A stretch of DNA of 64,000 nucleotides from Halocaridina rubra. Taxonomy: Eukaryota; Arthropoda; Malacostraca; Decapoda; Atyidae. Numbering within the stretch: the stretch's first letter is position 1; each line of letters starts with the position of its first letter. Below, in pieces: positions 49,601 through 61,890 of this stretch. Under the pieces are notes generated by a model that saw only the letters and a list, made by a program, of their open reading frames with translations, did no database searches and had not been told where the DNA came from. Where the stretch lies: NCBI GenBank assembly GCA_037179515.1, contig JAXCGZ010003871.1, positions 67,501 through 131,500 of the forward strand. The letters are read 5' to 3'. Position numbers and translations under genes: made by a program.

Positions 49601-50904
49601 TACCTTGACAACTACACAAATACTTAATAGAACAAGAATTGGTAGGCATTCAGAATTTATTTTGGATAATTGGACTGCTATCCTCTTAGTATTGACATTT
49701 AAGAGTCTTGTTTGATTTACACCGTTAAAAATCTTTGATTTACTCTGTGTGATGGGAACTTACCCTTAAAAATTTCTCTCATAATCATTTTAGATTTTTT
49801 TATTTTCAAAGAAATTTTATATGGATGTATTGGCAGAGAAAACAACAAAATGATTATACCAGTTTAGGTATGTTTTCTTTCTCGGCAAAGATAATGTTAC
49901 CCAAGAATATTTAATTACTTATTGCATATTTAAAGATTGGTTTAGAATCTTCATGCACTAGGTTTTGTCCCTCAGTGGTTTTGTAGTGTTTGCAGTTTTT
50001 GGATTAGGTCTTCCTGTGTTTTTAACTGCTGTTCGTTCTTTCATATACTTTTAATTCATATCCATGGTTCAGGGTACATATAACTAATTATACATGGTTA
50101 ATTAGCATTATTCGGTTTATGCATATGTTAGGGGAAACTTAAATTTCCTTATTTCGGCAAAAAAGCTTGGCATTACATTTGCAACCGTTAATCTTATGGT
50201 AAGGAATCTTAAAAGTTAATATTAAATAGAGGCTGTTCACATACTCCTTAGTCAAACGGCGTTTGTAGGTGTGAAGGTAACGTTAGTCCGACTTGGCAGC
50301 TTGAAAGTTTGGGGATGTAGACCTGAGCTGTCAGGATTGTTCTACCTACAGAGTACAACCCGCGGGTTCTCAGTTGCCTTAGCATATTGTAAAACCTCAT
50401 AGCGAGAGGAGAGAAAGAACATGGGGATTGACCACCAGTACTGCCCCCTGGGGGATTGTTGAGCCATTTGTAAATTAATTCCTTTAGAAACATTGACTTT
50501 GGTCCATGAAGGTTAAGTGTGAATAAAACAACGATGCTTAGTAATCAGTATTTGCTTCTTAATTATGTAAAGAGAGTTACTAGTCAGCCTTCTTTGACAT
50601 GGGCTGGACATATATTTGCTGTTCCTGAGATACTTTTTTTTTTTTTTTTAGTAGAGTTACTCATGCAAGTATTGATACAGCCTGAATAATGGTCTGTTGC
50701 ATCTTGGATTTGCTATACTGTATTCAACTTCATATTTTTATATTATAGTTTTATTAGATGTATTGTTTTGTAAATAAACCATTTAAAACAAAAAGAAACA
50801 AAAGATCCACGATGATGAGTCAAATTCGTCCTCTTGAGTAGGAAGTGGCATGATGCCCTCCAATGACTACCCCAATAATGGGAGAGGACAAATGACTGAG
50901 TGGT

Positions 50905-50935
<31 letters not shown>

Positions 50936-51349
50936 CCAGAAAAATAATGATAGTTTAATATATAGCATTTTCTATCTTTTACTTATATCTCATTCTGGTA
51001 CTCCATTATCCCTTTTCAACTCCTTTTCTCTCCTTTTTGACAACACATTTGGTAACAATTCATTATTTGTAAATGATATTTCATGAATATCGAGTTCACA
51101 TGCAAGACATACTCTGAGGTGTAGGAGATTGAAATGACAGACACTTTAGTTCACATTCCTCTTGTTGCAATTAAGATAAAGTATAGGGCATGGTATGGTA
51201 CACTGGTAAACCCAGTTTGTATATACTTTAATATTAATGTAGCAAAGGGAAAAAATGAGCTATTGTGTAAGCCATGTGAAGGAAGTATTCTACACTTTTT
51301 AGTACAAGTGAATGTAGTTGGAAATTCTTCATTTTGCTGAAATATTACC
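46699..51349. other. Interior of the 7.8-kb unit
   Basis: No intact gene. Open frames of 60-93 codons occur on the plus strand, but none has a recognisable motif. A loose ~136-bp tandem repeat lies at 48200-48480 (shared cttatttgatatatt-gtct), and a truncated SINE at 48691-48811. Confidence 0.4.
48691..48811 (-). mobile_element. SINE (family A), copy 6, head missing
   Basis: Tail half of the family (cacagactcccttttctacc ... cctgagtgcatgcccttgct). The alignment stops at cctcagac, before the tRNA-like head. Truncation of the pol III promoter end is usual for SINE copies made by reverse transcription from the 3' end. Confidence 0.8.
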
Positions 51350-51961
51350 AACTATAACAGATGTCAAGAGAATTAACATAAGCTACCATAGATACTACTA
51401 ATACATCAGAATTAAAATCCATAAGATATATATTCTGTTATGCACCTATTGTGGAAGCAGTATTAGTTGATATAATAAAAAAAATCTACGTCCATAACAT
51501 CAAGTAAATCGTAGTTTTTAACATTTTGTATGCATCAGTTTTTCGTTCAGTTTTACAACTTACAAGATCTTCTCTCTTATAGTTTCTTTTTTTTCATGAA
51601 TGTGTCTGAGACTTACAAAAAATCAGACTGCCATAAATTCAAAACTTTTCTTATTAACATCAGATTGAGCAATCTCTCTAAAGAACTTGTCTACCTCAAC
51701 ATAGTCAATTTTCATTATGTTGATTACAATTGGCTCATAATCAAGTTAGTGATTTTATATACTTGGCTATGAAGATATACATGCTATTTCAGTACTTAGT
51801 ACTTGACTCAATAACCATTTTTGGGTGAAAGAAAGGACCATGTGCACTCTCCTTACTCTGTGCCAGGTCTGGTTTCCTAGAGGGAGAGAACACTAAGTCC
51901 AGCAGCAGGCACTCCCTTGCTGCTCCCCATCTCATGCCTACTCAGGAGGCATGGCCATAGG
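51350..51961 (-). repeat. Right inverted arm
   Basis: Reverse complement of 44119-44735, with the highest identity at the outer end. Confidence 0.85.
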
Positions 51962-52060
51962 ATGAAAATATATTTGTAATTATTTTGACAAATAAAACGT
52001 GTGTATTTATGGTAATATTTTTATTTTCCATTGAAAGAGTGTCTGGTTCAATTACAATTC

Positions 52061-52870
52061 TACCCCAGGTAACTATGTAGTCTAAACACATCTCGTTGCT
52101 CTCGTCTATGTTGAGCTATATATACATTCTCTCTCTCTCTCTCTCGTGGGAATAATAAATTATATATGTAAAGCTCTATCACGTAAAAGACTGGAGCTAT
52201 GAACTGTGTAGATAATGTACTGGTCTTATCTGGCACCCCAGGTAAATATGTAGTCTTACATATTTCATAAGTTTTTCTTTTATACGCTGGAGCTTTACAT
52301 ATATACTCTACTATACCCTCTCAGAGAGATGGAATAATGTGTGTATGTAAGGTTCTCTGATATGTAAAGAATGAGAGCCATGAACATATCAGAGACCCTT
52401 AAATACATGGATTTTTCCTTCTCTCTAAGAGAGTATAGTTGAGTATATATATGTAAAGCTCCAGGCTTTAAGAGACAAGATTAATGATATGTTTAGAGTA
52501 CATATTTACCTGGGGTGCCATATAAGTAAAGTACATTACCTACACACTTCTTTGCTTCTATCTTTTACGTGATGGAGCTTTACATATATACTTTATTATT
52601 CCCACTCGAGAGAGAGAGAATGTATATATAGCTCAACACCTAATAGACGAGAAGTACAAGGTGTGTTTAGACTAGATAGTTATCTGGGGTGCCAGTTTAC
52701 TATGTAATCTCTACACATTCCCAAGCCTCTACTCTTTAGACATCGAAGCTTAGCCTATTAGTATACTCTATTCCCTCACAGAGAGGGAATGGTGTATTTG
52801 CGCAAACCTCCAATAACTAAATGATAAAGGCTTTTAAATGTGTAGATGCTATATAGTAACCTGGGTTGAT
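52061..52870. repeat. Array of consecutive long palindromes
   Basis: About four hairpin-forming units, centred near 52135, 52371, 52610 and 52768. Boundaries are marked by a recurring motif ccccaggtaaatatgtagtc at 52061-52080 and 52234-52255, and inverted at 52501-52519, 52674-52693 and about 52850-52866. Stems share gagctttacatatata and (ct)n/(ag)n blocks. In addition, 52061-52370 as a whole is an imperfect inverted repeat of 52371-52697. No coding potential. Confidence 0.85.
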
Positions 52871-53956
52871 ATAACTAAAACTACAATTCTTCTGTATAGT
52901 CATGCAAAAATTATCTGTGCTCAAGAAATGCAAGTAACTTGCTCTATTTAAACAACTATTCATTGTGGAATACTGTAGGTTACTGAAGAGTAAGGGTCTT
53001 AAGCAATGTTTAGGGGAAAATATTCTCATCTATATATAAAAATACGAGGAAGTATAATTTATTTTCTTTCCTCTACCTGAGTGCTCACCATGGGTCACTG
53101 CATCCTACCTTGGTAAAAAGAATTCCAAATCAAACAGCAGCAGTCAGGGTAAATGCTTCCATTCTATCAATATTAGTATTCATACAAGTTCCATATAATA
53201 TTCACAATATAAAGTGAAACAGACATTCACTCTTGATTGGTTCAGTTTGTGTAGGAACTTCTTGTTCTTCCTTTTGCTAATACACTGATGTATGGTGGTC
53301 ACTCAGGAAAAAAAAAATACTAAAAAATTACCAAAGATTATTTTTGCAACAACCAAAGAAGTAATTACATAAAGAAAAAAACATACACAAATTTTATCCT
53401 TACATGAATTAATGTTCAAGTCGCCTTCCTTTAAGAATTGAGACTCATAAACAGCATTTCATTAAATCAGTGAAAAGCCAGAGACCACACTTGAAACCGC
53501 CCTCAAAAAAGTAAAACATCACTAGAGACAAAAGTGGAAATTATAAAATATAGTAAATAATAAATTAATGAGCTTAAAACTGGCCATGGGCTCCCTATTG
53601 CAAGTGTGCTAGTGTAAGTATCAAGTGCATAAAAATAATTTGTTTCTCAAGTTCTCAGATACTAGAGTATTAAATTTTTAACTTTCAAAAATATATTACG
53701 GTGGAAGCAACACATATATAAACTTGGCCACTATATTCTTTGTAATAAAATATCTAGCAATATCTATATTTTTCCTCATTACTAACTACCCACCAGTCTG
53801 CTAATGTATTAAATTATCTGACCTAATTAGGTAATTTTATGTTATTACTGTCAAGTTCCAAGACAGGCAATTATGCCTTTATTAAAATCTGAACAAGTGC
53901 TGATGTTAGCTCCACCACAGACATCACCTATCAATTGGTGTAGTCATCACCGAGTT
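52871..53956. other. Intergenic stretch
   Basis: No supported gene or recognised element. Confidence 0.4.
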
Positions 53957-54072
53957 CCGGTTTTACGTCACGGATTCCCTTTTCAACCAAGAGCTAGGAT
54001 GGTTGACTTGTTTTGACAGATGTAATCGTTATCCTGAGTGCATGCCCTTGCTAACCTCAGACCGTGATGGGT
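53957..54072 (-). mobile_element. SINE (family A), copy 7, head missing and internally deleted
   Basis: Starts cggttttacgtcacggattc and runs to cctcagaccgtgatgg. It has an internal deletion after ctaggatggtt, and the tRNA-like head is absent. Confidence 0.8.
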
Positions 54073-54149
54073 GTAGAGTTTTCATCGAGTACCACTGTCC
54101 TCTCATTTTTATCCCAAAATGGCTTTGACAAGGTAAATTTGTATGAGCT

Positions 54150-54390
54150 ACATTGGGGAGGTAGTTTGAAACTTCGTAAGAAAACTTCTATGCAGAATGT
54201 AAGCAAGTGCTTTTTTTTTGGTAATAGCTGATGATTGGAATACGCTAAGTGAGGAAGTAGCTAATGCTAACTGCTTTCAGAGTTTTAAGGATAAATATGA
54301 TAAGTATCATTAAGTATACAAATGGAACCAACAAGGGATGGTAGTTACGAACACAAATCTCTTTCCCGTAAGCACAATCAGGTAATCACA
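54150..54390 (+). mobile_element. CR1-like LINE copy 4, diverged 3' end
   Basis: Matches the last ~80 codons and the 3' UTR: agtttgaaacttcgtaagaa, ttttaaggataaatatgata, then aatggaacca and ctctttcccgtaagcacaat, ending caggtaatcac. It is more diverged than copies 1-3. Confidence 0.8.
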
Positions 54391-55163
54391 GGGCCTCATG
54401 GGGGAAGCCAATAGCGAAGGGTGTTGTTCCTCAATGAGGTCAACTTTATAAACAAAAACATGTGAATGCAAAAAAGTACACATTATTCATTATGTTACAG
54501 TTGAGATTAGAGTTCTGTGAGAGATTAATTAACTTCATCCCCATCTTACTCTTTAGAGCTTTAAGGAAATAACTGAGGAACATTTTTGCGTATATTCTAA
54601 AAAATCGGCGTAAATATGAAGTTAATCCCCATACATTAATTATAAACAATAATAAGGACTGCTAAAAAAAAGTTATCAAAAGACAGTGAATCAGCTAATA
54701 GCAGCAGAAGAAACAAAAATTCTGAACCTTTTTTACCCTAAATTAAGCAATTTACCCCATTTTGGATATTTTAACTGTATTCTTTCTCCCAGCTTTAGAG
54801 CAATCATTTAACTATCAGATTTATTATAGAAAGGGTGTTCATGTAGAAGCAAGAGCAACGAAGGCAAAATATTAATGAATTGCATTCAGTATAATTATTA
54901 TCTACTATTTTCATGGGTAAAAAAATATGAATCTATGAATATAAGTCTTGGCTCCCTCCTAGCTCCAAATGTGGTATAACTTCACTCCTCAAAAGCCATT
55001 TAGGGATAGGGAGAGGATAATTGCATTAATCATGTGTTAGTTTCAGTCTTCGCAAAATTTAGTAAGGAAATCTTTATATATGGAGAATATACTTGAATAA
55101 ATTCAACCTCTTAAGAATTTTTTTTTTTTTAAAATCAATTTAATGATGAATGTATGAGATAAA
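54391..55163. other. Intergenic stretch
   Basis: No supported gene or recognised element. Confidence 0.4.
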
Positions 55164-55347
55164 TGTCACGGACTCCCTTATCCAATTAAAGCTAGAACGG
55201 CGCCTTCTTTTGAAAGACGTTGTTTATGTTAGTGCAACAATTACCCTGAGTGAATGCCCTTTCTAACCTTAGACTGTGGTGAGTTTCGAACCCACGACCT
55301 GATGAATCAAAATTACGCATACTACCAACCCAACCACGTCGGCTAAC
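55164..55347 (-). mobile_element. tRNA-derived SINE (family A), copy 8
   Basis: Full-length antisense copy of the variant seen at 9692-9882 (plus strand: cacggactcccttatccaat ... tcgaacccacgacctgatga ... accacgtcggct). Confidence 0.8.
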
Positions 55348-55372
55348 ATAGCCATCTTCAAATATATGCCTA

Positions 55373-55575
55373 GCCTGCTGGCTAGTACAGTGGTAACGCG
55401 CTGGCTTCGCGTTCACGAGGTCGAAAGATCGGTTCCCGTCCAAGACCGAGAGTTTAAGCTGTTTACTGACAGGAACTTCTGTGGTTGGACACCACAGTGG
55501 GGGGTTGGGGCTTGCCCTGGCTGACGAATACCCATTGTATTGAAATGGAAATAAAGTTTGTTTGTTTGTTTTGTT
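55373..55575 (+). mobile_element. tRNA-derived SINE (family B)
   Basis: tRNA-like head with an A-box-like ggctagtacagtggtaacg and a B-box-like gatcggttcccgtcc, a ~130-bp body, and a (gttt)n 3' tail at 55557-55575. It is distinct from family A and lies 26 bp downstream of copy 8. Confidence 0.7.
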
Positions 55576-56299
55576 TGTATGTTTTATTAAATTTACAGAA
55601 AAGTTCTACACTGATGGTGAACAACCAACAATTTTTTCAAGAGACGAGCAGTCATTGTAGTGCCAACAGAAGAATGCTTCTTGACTCTTGATTGGAATGA
55701 CATTTGTACAAAGTCTTCTCAAGAAATCCACTTGACATCATCTGGAAAACATGACGAACTAATTGATCTTAATATTCAATAAACTTTTTAATATAAAAAA
55801 AATGTAAGAATTAAAATATAATTTAGTAGGAAAATCTAAATAACATAAAAGATACACTTCGTACGTAAATTTCGGCAAGCTGGCATATTCTATCATTTCG
55901 TAATCTGTTATTTTTTCCATATCAGTATATTATACCACCAGTTCATCCTCACTCCTTCTTTTAGTGGTCCTGTGGCAAGAAAAAAATATTCAGTGCATAG
56001 GATTTGTCAGCCCATCCTTCCTCTCTTGACCCTTTTTACCATATATTCAATGAAATAGAGTATGAAGGTACAGAATCTTTTAGATATATTTTTGCAGTTT
56101 AAACTGTTAGCTCTTCACCCCAGTAAGCAAGAACAATATCATGAGTTTTTCAATCCAAGGCCAACCAACGCAGAAGAGGAACTGAAAAAGAGGCCGAACT
56201 GCAACAACCAACATACGACCCTGACGAGGTACAAGAGACTGGGAAAGGCTTCATTTGTTTGGACAATTATTTCATCTCTCTAAACATACAAAACACCAG

Positions 56300-59040
56300 T
56301 TTTTACTACATTGAGAAATGACTCTCCAGTGGTCCTTTCTTGAAGACTCCTAACCGGACACATTGAGAGTATTCCACGACCTAAGTACAAATACATACAT
56401 TAGTCATGCTCCACACCTGCTATTCAAGTCTACACACTGAAGGTTCACTTTCAGCAACTCATGCTGAAGTAGGACCCATTTTACCTTTACATCACTTGCT
56501 AACAAGAAACACCACATCCATACTTGGCTCTACTCACATGCTCCCAACACCTTCCTTCAACATCATCCCCTATTCCTTGCACACCATCCTGCAATATGCC
56601 CATTATTTCACCACCAAAAATTGGAAAAGATCACATTGGCAGTGGTGTTGGTCGATTAATCACCCTAAAACTGATATATATTTACTTCATGGACACAAGT
56701 GCACGCACATAATCCCTCCTCCTCCCTCATAACACTACCACAGAAATACAAACAATTAAAGTCTGCACTGGCAACACATCATTCATAACAATCAAAAATA
56801 CAGATCCCCTCTCAAACATCCCCCACAATGCATAACTACACCCTAATATTACAATGTATCAGAAATACTCAAAACAATATACTGGGTACTGACTTCAGAG
56901 CCAAGACGGCTGCTTGGTTTGTTGACAACAGTGACATTTACAGAGGGCTGTTAATACAAAACCAAACTATAAAACTTATCATTCCATATTACATTTAATA
57001 TTCACTAATACATTCCCCAACAAGTCAACTTCCTATTATCATTTCCAGATATCAACTTCTGTCCATCGAAACTCACCCCAATGACATGATGGAAGGTGGT
57101 CAAAATACTAGGCTGTAGCCACCTCCTTGTCATCATCATCAAAAAAAGAATTACCTCAGTGGGCCACAGACACACACACACCAACTGGGGAGCTTTCAAT
57201 AATGAAACAGAACAACAATTTGAAAATCTAAATAGTACTCCCATCACAATCATTATCAATACTGCACACTCTTTTGATGCAAAAACAGACAATAATAATT
57301 ACCTGCAAATGCTTGACCACAAAACAAACATCAGCAAACTCTTAAAAAAGTCTACACTTCATTAAGAAATCCAACGGTAATACAACCAAATCACAAGCTG
57401 AGAGCACTTCTAACATGACAACAGAAATATCATCAGATTACAGAAAATTCCCTACAAACCAACTCTAGTCCTTTCACCATCAGGCAAAGCATATCCTCAA
57501 CAATTTCATGCACTCATCTGCCTGTGGCCCTGACAAAAAAAAATCAACATACAACTACACACCTGGGACCACATAATATACAAGCGCTCATTACCAGCCA
57601 AACTACAGCAACTCACACAACACAATGCTGATATATGATGTCATTATCACAAACCTAAAATCCGTCAAAAATCACACAACCCTCTTAACATCATCCCAAT
57701 ATACTACTTTATGCTCCCTCTAGTCACCGAATGACTAAAACTGCAACAAATAACACCTCACATTCCCTTAGCCCCATCACAACATGGCTTCAGAGCATTC
57801 CATCCTACATAACACCTTTCTTGCAGACCTGACACAAAGAAATTTTGATGGAAACAATTCAGCTCGGCCACACAATAAGACAGTACTCGTGACATTAGAC
57901 CAAAGTAAATCCCTGCCATAAACTAACAGATAAAATTTTTAATACAAACAGGCAGGTCAACTACCTTACAGCCAGGTGTGCTCACATATCTCAAGAATCT
58001 ACCCACTGCACACTCGCCCAGAGTAAACATAGCTTTCTACGCAGAGGACGTAACACCCACAAGGACACAACAAACCCCAAACAACTGCAGACCTCCTCCA
58101 GCCTTACCTCAACACACTACATCCATGGTTCACCTCAAACAGCATTAGATTAGCCGAAGCCAAAACCAAGTTCCTCTCCTCACTAACTGGGCAGTGGAAC
58201 ATTGTCACATTCCACACCTCACAATAAACAACATCCTTAATGCACACATCTAAAATCCTTGGTATAACATATGATACATCAGTGTCATTTTAACATATCG
58301 CAAACATCAAAAACAAACTGACAGCAAGACTTAATGCCCTCAGATCACTTCCCCTTATAGTATTTCGACACTCTACAACCGTATACAAACCATACATGCG
58401 CTCCATGATGGAATAGGCAAGCCCTGCTTGGGCATCTAACTTCTCTAAATCCCACTTCAACACCTTACAGAACAAAGCACTAAAATATAATAGAGGCTGC
58501 ACAGCTACAACACTTACACCAAGAAATCAAAGTCCTGAAAGTCAAAGATCATCTGGATATGAGAGGTACACATATACTTGCTGCAGCTACCACAAACCAT
58601 TCCTCCCACTAGATTACATGGTAGAACACACACACATACACACACCAAGGAATATTAAACAACACCTAGAATGTAATATCACATACCAATTCTGCCATCT
58701 TTTTTTTTTACACCCCCCGACCACCCAATACATATTCATACCCAGTTCACAAAAGACAGCTGCATACACAACTCAAAACATACATCCTTTAAAACCTTCC
58801 CATCTATGTGAAGACCGAGTCCACATGGCCAAGCTGCAATGTGGGCACCACCCAACCCTTCTGAGCTATCAGAACCTGGACAAGTCCATCAATGATGCTT
58901 GTCCAAGTTGTAGCACATCACTGCATACAATCAAACAAATTCCGGAGGCTGCGGTGCTTACAATCACTCCCAGAAAGCAAAGCCAGGGATCAGCAGAGTT
59001 TTCAGCCGCCAGGCAACTTTAAGGGAAGAAGAAGAGCGAC
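56300..59040 (+). mobile_element. Decayed LINE, endonuclease to C-terminal region
   Basis: Unusually C- and A-rich compared with its surroundings. Blocks in LINE order: endonuclease-like region (about 56400-57100), QHGFRA (about 57780), LDQSK (about 57895), a VLTYLKNLPTAHSP region and YAEDV at 58038-58052 where RTs have YADD, then LAEAKTKFLSS, ILGITYDTSVSF and, near the end, HMAKLQCGHHPTLLSYQ. The last matches the C-terminal zinc-knuckle-like tail of crustacean LINEs as I remember them. Many stops and frameshifts. A 5' segment at 56062-56283 may be an ORF1 remnant. Confidence 0.65.
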
Positions 59041-59041
59041 A

Positions 59042-59146
<105 letters not shown>

Positions 59147-59472
59147 CCTTGCAAGCTCTCTGGGAAAGCTAAGGATTAGGGACTCGTTGCTTTTGATCAG
59201 GCAATTTAGGGAACAACAGTAATAACAACAAACATTCCCACCAATAAATCTGAACTTCCACATCTACAAAATTAAGTAATGTAAACGCATTTTCAAATTT
59301 TGTACAAAGTATCAGTTACTCTTTCCTCAGCTTTGTAACTTCCACAACAATACACAGAAAGGGAAACAGATTCAAATTATTCAATGTAACAATTACCTAG
59401 AATATGAAAAGAATGATAATTTTGTTGCAACGTAGTGTTCAGAATAGCTTATAATTAAAATTTTGACTTTAT

Positions 59473-59488
59473 AACATCTAGAACATAC
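59473..59488. repeat. Target-site duplication, left
   Basis: aacatctagaacatac, identical to 60431-60446; brackets the RTE-like LINE. Confidence 0.92.
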
Positions 59489-60418
59489 AGGGAAGCCACA
59501 ACAAGAGTAAGAAGTACAGTTGGCACTACAGAGCCTTTTCAGGTGAAAGTTGGACTCCATTAGGGATCAGCTCTTAGCCCCTATCTATTTAACCTTCTCA
59601 TGGATGTGATGGTGGAGGAAGTGACAAAGGAGGCACCATGGAGCATGCTCTTTGCAGACGATATTGTTTTGGTCTCCGAGAGCCGTGAAGAATTGCAAGA
59701 GAGGTTGGAGCTATGGAGGGGTTTGCTGGAGGATTACGGACTGAAAGTGAGCAGACAGAAAACGGAGTACCTGGAGTGCAATGTGACACAAGGAGGCGAC
59801 CTGTTCATGCAAGACCACAAGCTCCCAAAGTTGGACGCCTTCAAATACCTCGGCTCCTACGTAACGAAGGATGGAGACCTAGAGATTGATCATAGGATCC
59901 AGGTAGCGTGGAACAGCTGGAAGAGAACATCAGGGGTGCTATGTGACAAGAAAATCAGTGCTAGAGTGAAAGGAAAAGTGTACAAGTCAGTTGTGAGACC
60001 AGCGTTGCTGTACGGAGCGGAGACGTGGCCGGTGAAAAAGATTCAAGAAAGGAAGATAGATGTCGCAGAAATGAGAATGCTGAGGTGGATGTGTGGGGTG
60101 ACGAGGGAGGACAGGATACGAAATGACCGGATCAGAGGTACAGTGAAGGTGGTGGAGGCGTCGGCAAAAGTGCAGGAGAGGAGATTACAGTGGTTCGGTC
60201 ATGTGAATAGGAGAGAAGAAGACTACGTGGGTGTGAGAGTGATGGAGATGGACGTGGAGGGCAGACGTAGACGAGGAAGACCTAAACTACGGTGGAAGGA
60301 CCGACTGAAGGAGGATCTCAGAGAGAGACAGCTGGGGGAGGAGCAAGTGATGGAACGGAACCAGTGGAGACGACTAGTGAAGAGATGCGACCCCATATGG
60401 AAATGGGAACGCAAATAG
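59489..60418 (+). pseudogene. RTE-like reverse transcriptase fragment with one nonsense codon
   Basis: A single frame runs the whole length from 59489 to the TAG at 60416-60418. The only break is TAG at 59561-59563, in the VGLH*GSALSP block where reverse transcriptases have Gln; one C-to-T change explains it. Downstream are the catalytic FADD box (59651-59662), a KYLGS block, RPALLYGAETW and RWFGHV-like QWFGHV with a basic RRRRGRPKLRW tail, all typical of RTE/RTE-X proteins. From ATG 59600 the open part is 272 codons. Confidence 0.9.
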
Positions 60419-60430
60419 AGGAAGAAGAAG
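59489..60430 (+). mobile_element. RTE-like LINE, 5'-truncated, with target-site duplications
   Basis: 942 bp between perfect 16-bp target-site duplications. The 3' end after the stop is a short GAA/AAG repeat (aggaagaagaag), as in RTE-clade LINEs, which end in simple repeats. Insertion is recent, judging by the intact duplications and frame. Confidence 0.92.
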
Positions 60431-60446
60431 AACATCTAGAACATAC
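60431..60446. repeat. Target-site duplication, right
   Basis: Identical to 59473-59488. Confidence 0.92.
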
Positions 60447-61890
60447 TAGGATTTTGAAAATACATTTTAATATTATGTGTCATAAGTAAATGCAAAAAAG
60501 GACACATGGATTGGGATTTAATAATAAATTACATATGTGTGGTGACTATTCCCAGAATGCCTGCTTTCACCTGGTCAATGAATAGTCTACTCTCAGTTTT
60601 TTGCAGGCTACCGTACACAAAAATATTTACTCCACCAACTTCAAATAAAGTTGGGCTAAAACTTACTGGCTTACAATTAAATATAAGACAAACTGTACGG
60701 TACTAAAGGGGTAGGGCATGAGTTACGTTTACTTAATAGTTAGTGGAGAACTCCCACTGGTTAATAACACAAATACACTAAATAATATTAACTGAACACT
60801 GCATAAATCCAGGGTTAAATGAAAGACTCATCGATAAAATATAAAAATATATTGAAAAAAAGTTAATATTATAATGGAGCAATATTTCCGCCCAAAAGAA
60901 AAGGTTAAATTTTACTTTAGTAACAAAGAGTTATAGCTCCAGGCACGACTGCTGGACACCTCAAAAGAAACAACACTTAGTATCGATTTTATAATTGTTC
61001 AAAATCCAAAAACTTTATGCAATATTATAACACAGTCACTGCTTGACAAATTCGACAGCTATAGTCCAAGGGGAGAAATGGGAGGCTCATAAATTTACAC
61101 GAATTTTACGAGTCTCTAACAATAGCTCATCACCTGGTGCCGTCCTCAGAAAGAGTCCTCGTCCGTTCTGTAAACAAATCAGACGAGCATCACATTCTAA
61201 AATAAAAGGATATAATTTTATCATATTATACATAATTAGGGATTCCCTAAGATTTAGATTAGCTTTACAAACAAATTCCAATTATTCATGAGAAAATGAT
61301 GAATTAATGACAAAATAAATGATTGGTTTAATATAGTCTCTCAATGAATATATTCATGTAGGTAGATGCAATGCTAATTATGGTATTACAATAAAACACG
61401 CACAAGGTATAACTAATGAAACTGTGTGTGATAGACAGATCACCACAATATGAAACCCAACAATCGACTTCCTAAAAATATAATAATTTAAGATCGGTAA
61501 AAATATATTGCAAAAGTAGAAAACTGTACAAATCTGGCCATTATATGGTATGTTTTTTTTTTTATATCAAGTGCACCACTGCCTCGTTCCTTAAGGAGAC
61601 TTTGTTTCCTTCATGGGCAATAATTGCGGCCACACTGTCAGCTATAGTGGGATAAGGTGTCATGCCATAAGAAAAAAATTCAAGCTATACTTGCAAACAG
61701 ACTTACCTTGATACTTATTACATAGTTACAATACTACATTTCTCAATTACTTGCACCTTCAGAAAAAACATTTATAAGCATATTCTTATGTATGAGATAA
61801 ACCTGCAATTAGTTACACAATAGGCCAGCAACATCCAACTATGTACTCATTTTATACTTGCGGAGTTGGCACTGTCTAGGAGACAGAATA
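60447..61890. other. Intergenic stretch
   Basis: No firm gene. On the minus strand, about 61570-61655 reads VAAIIAHEGNKVSL after an acceptor-like cccactatag, but no partner exon is identified. Confidence 0.35.

Larger units (their letters stand above)
44119..51961. mobile_element. 7.8-kb unit bounded by long inverted arms
   Basis: The left arm starts cctatggccatgcctcctga at 44119, and its reverse complement ends at 51961. The outer ~320 bp of the arms match at roughly 97% by eye. Homology continues inward at lower identity to about 44735 and 51350. This geometry fits a decayed large DNA transposon with long terminal inverted repeats, but two opposed copies of one repeat are equally possible. 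I could not recognise a transposase, integrase or polymerase inside. The flanks gaaatatgtgtaa (left) and gaaaatatatttgtaa (right) are similar but not a clean target-site duplication. Confidence 0.55.

Noticed and set aside
56062..56283. 73-codon frame as a separate host gene
   Set aside because: No splice partners. It sits at the 5' side of a decayed LINE and could be its ORF1 remnant or chance.
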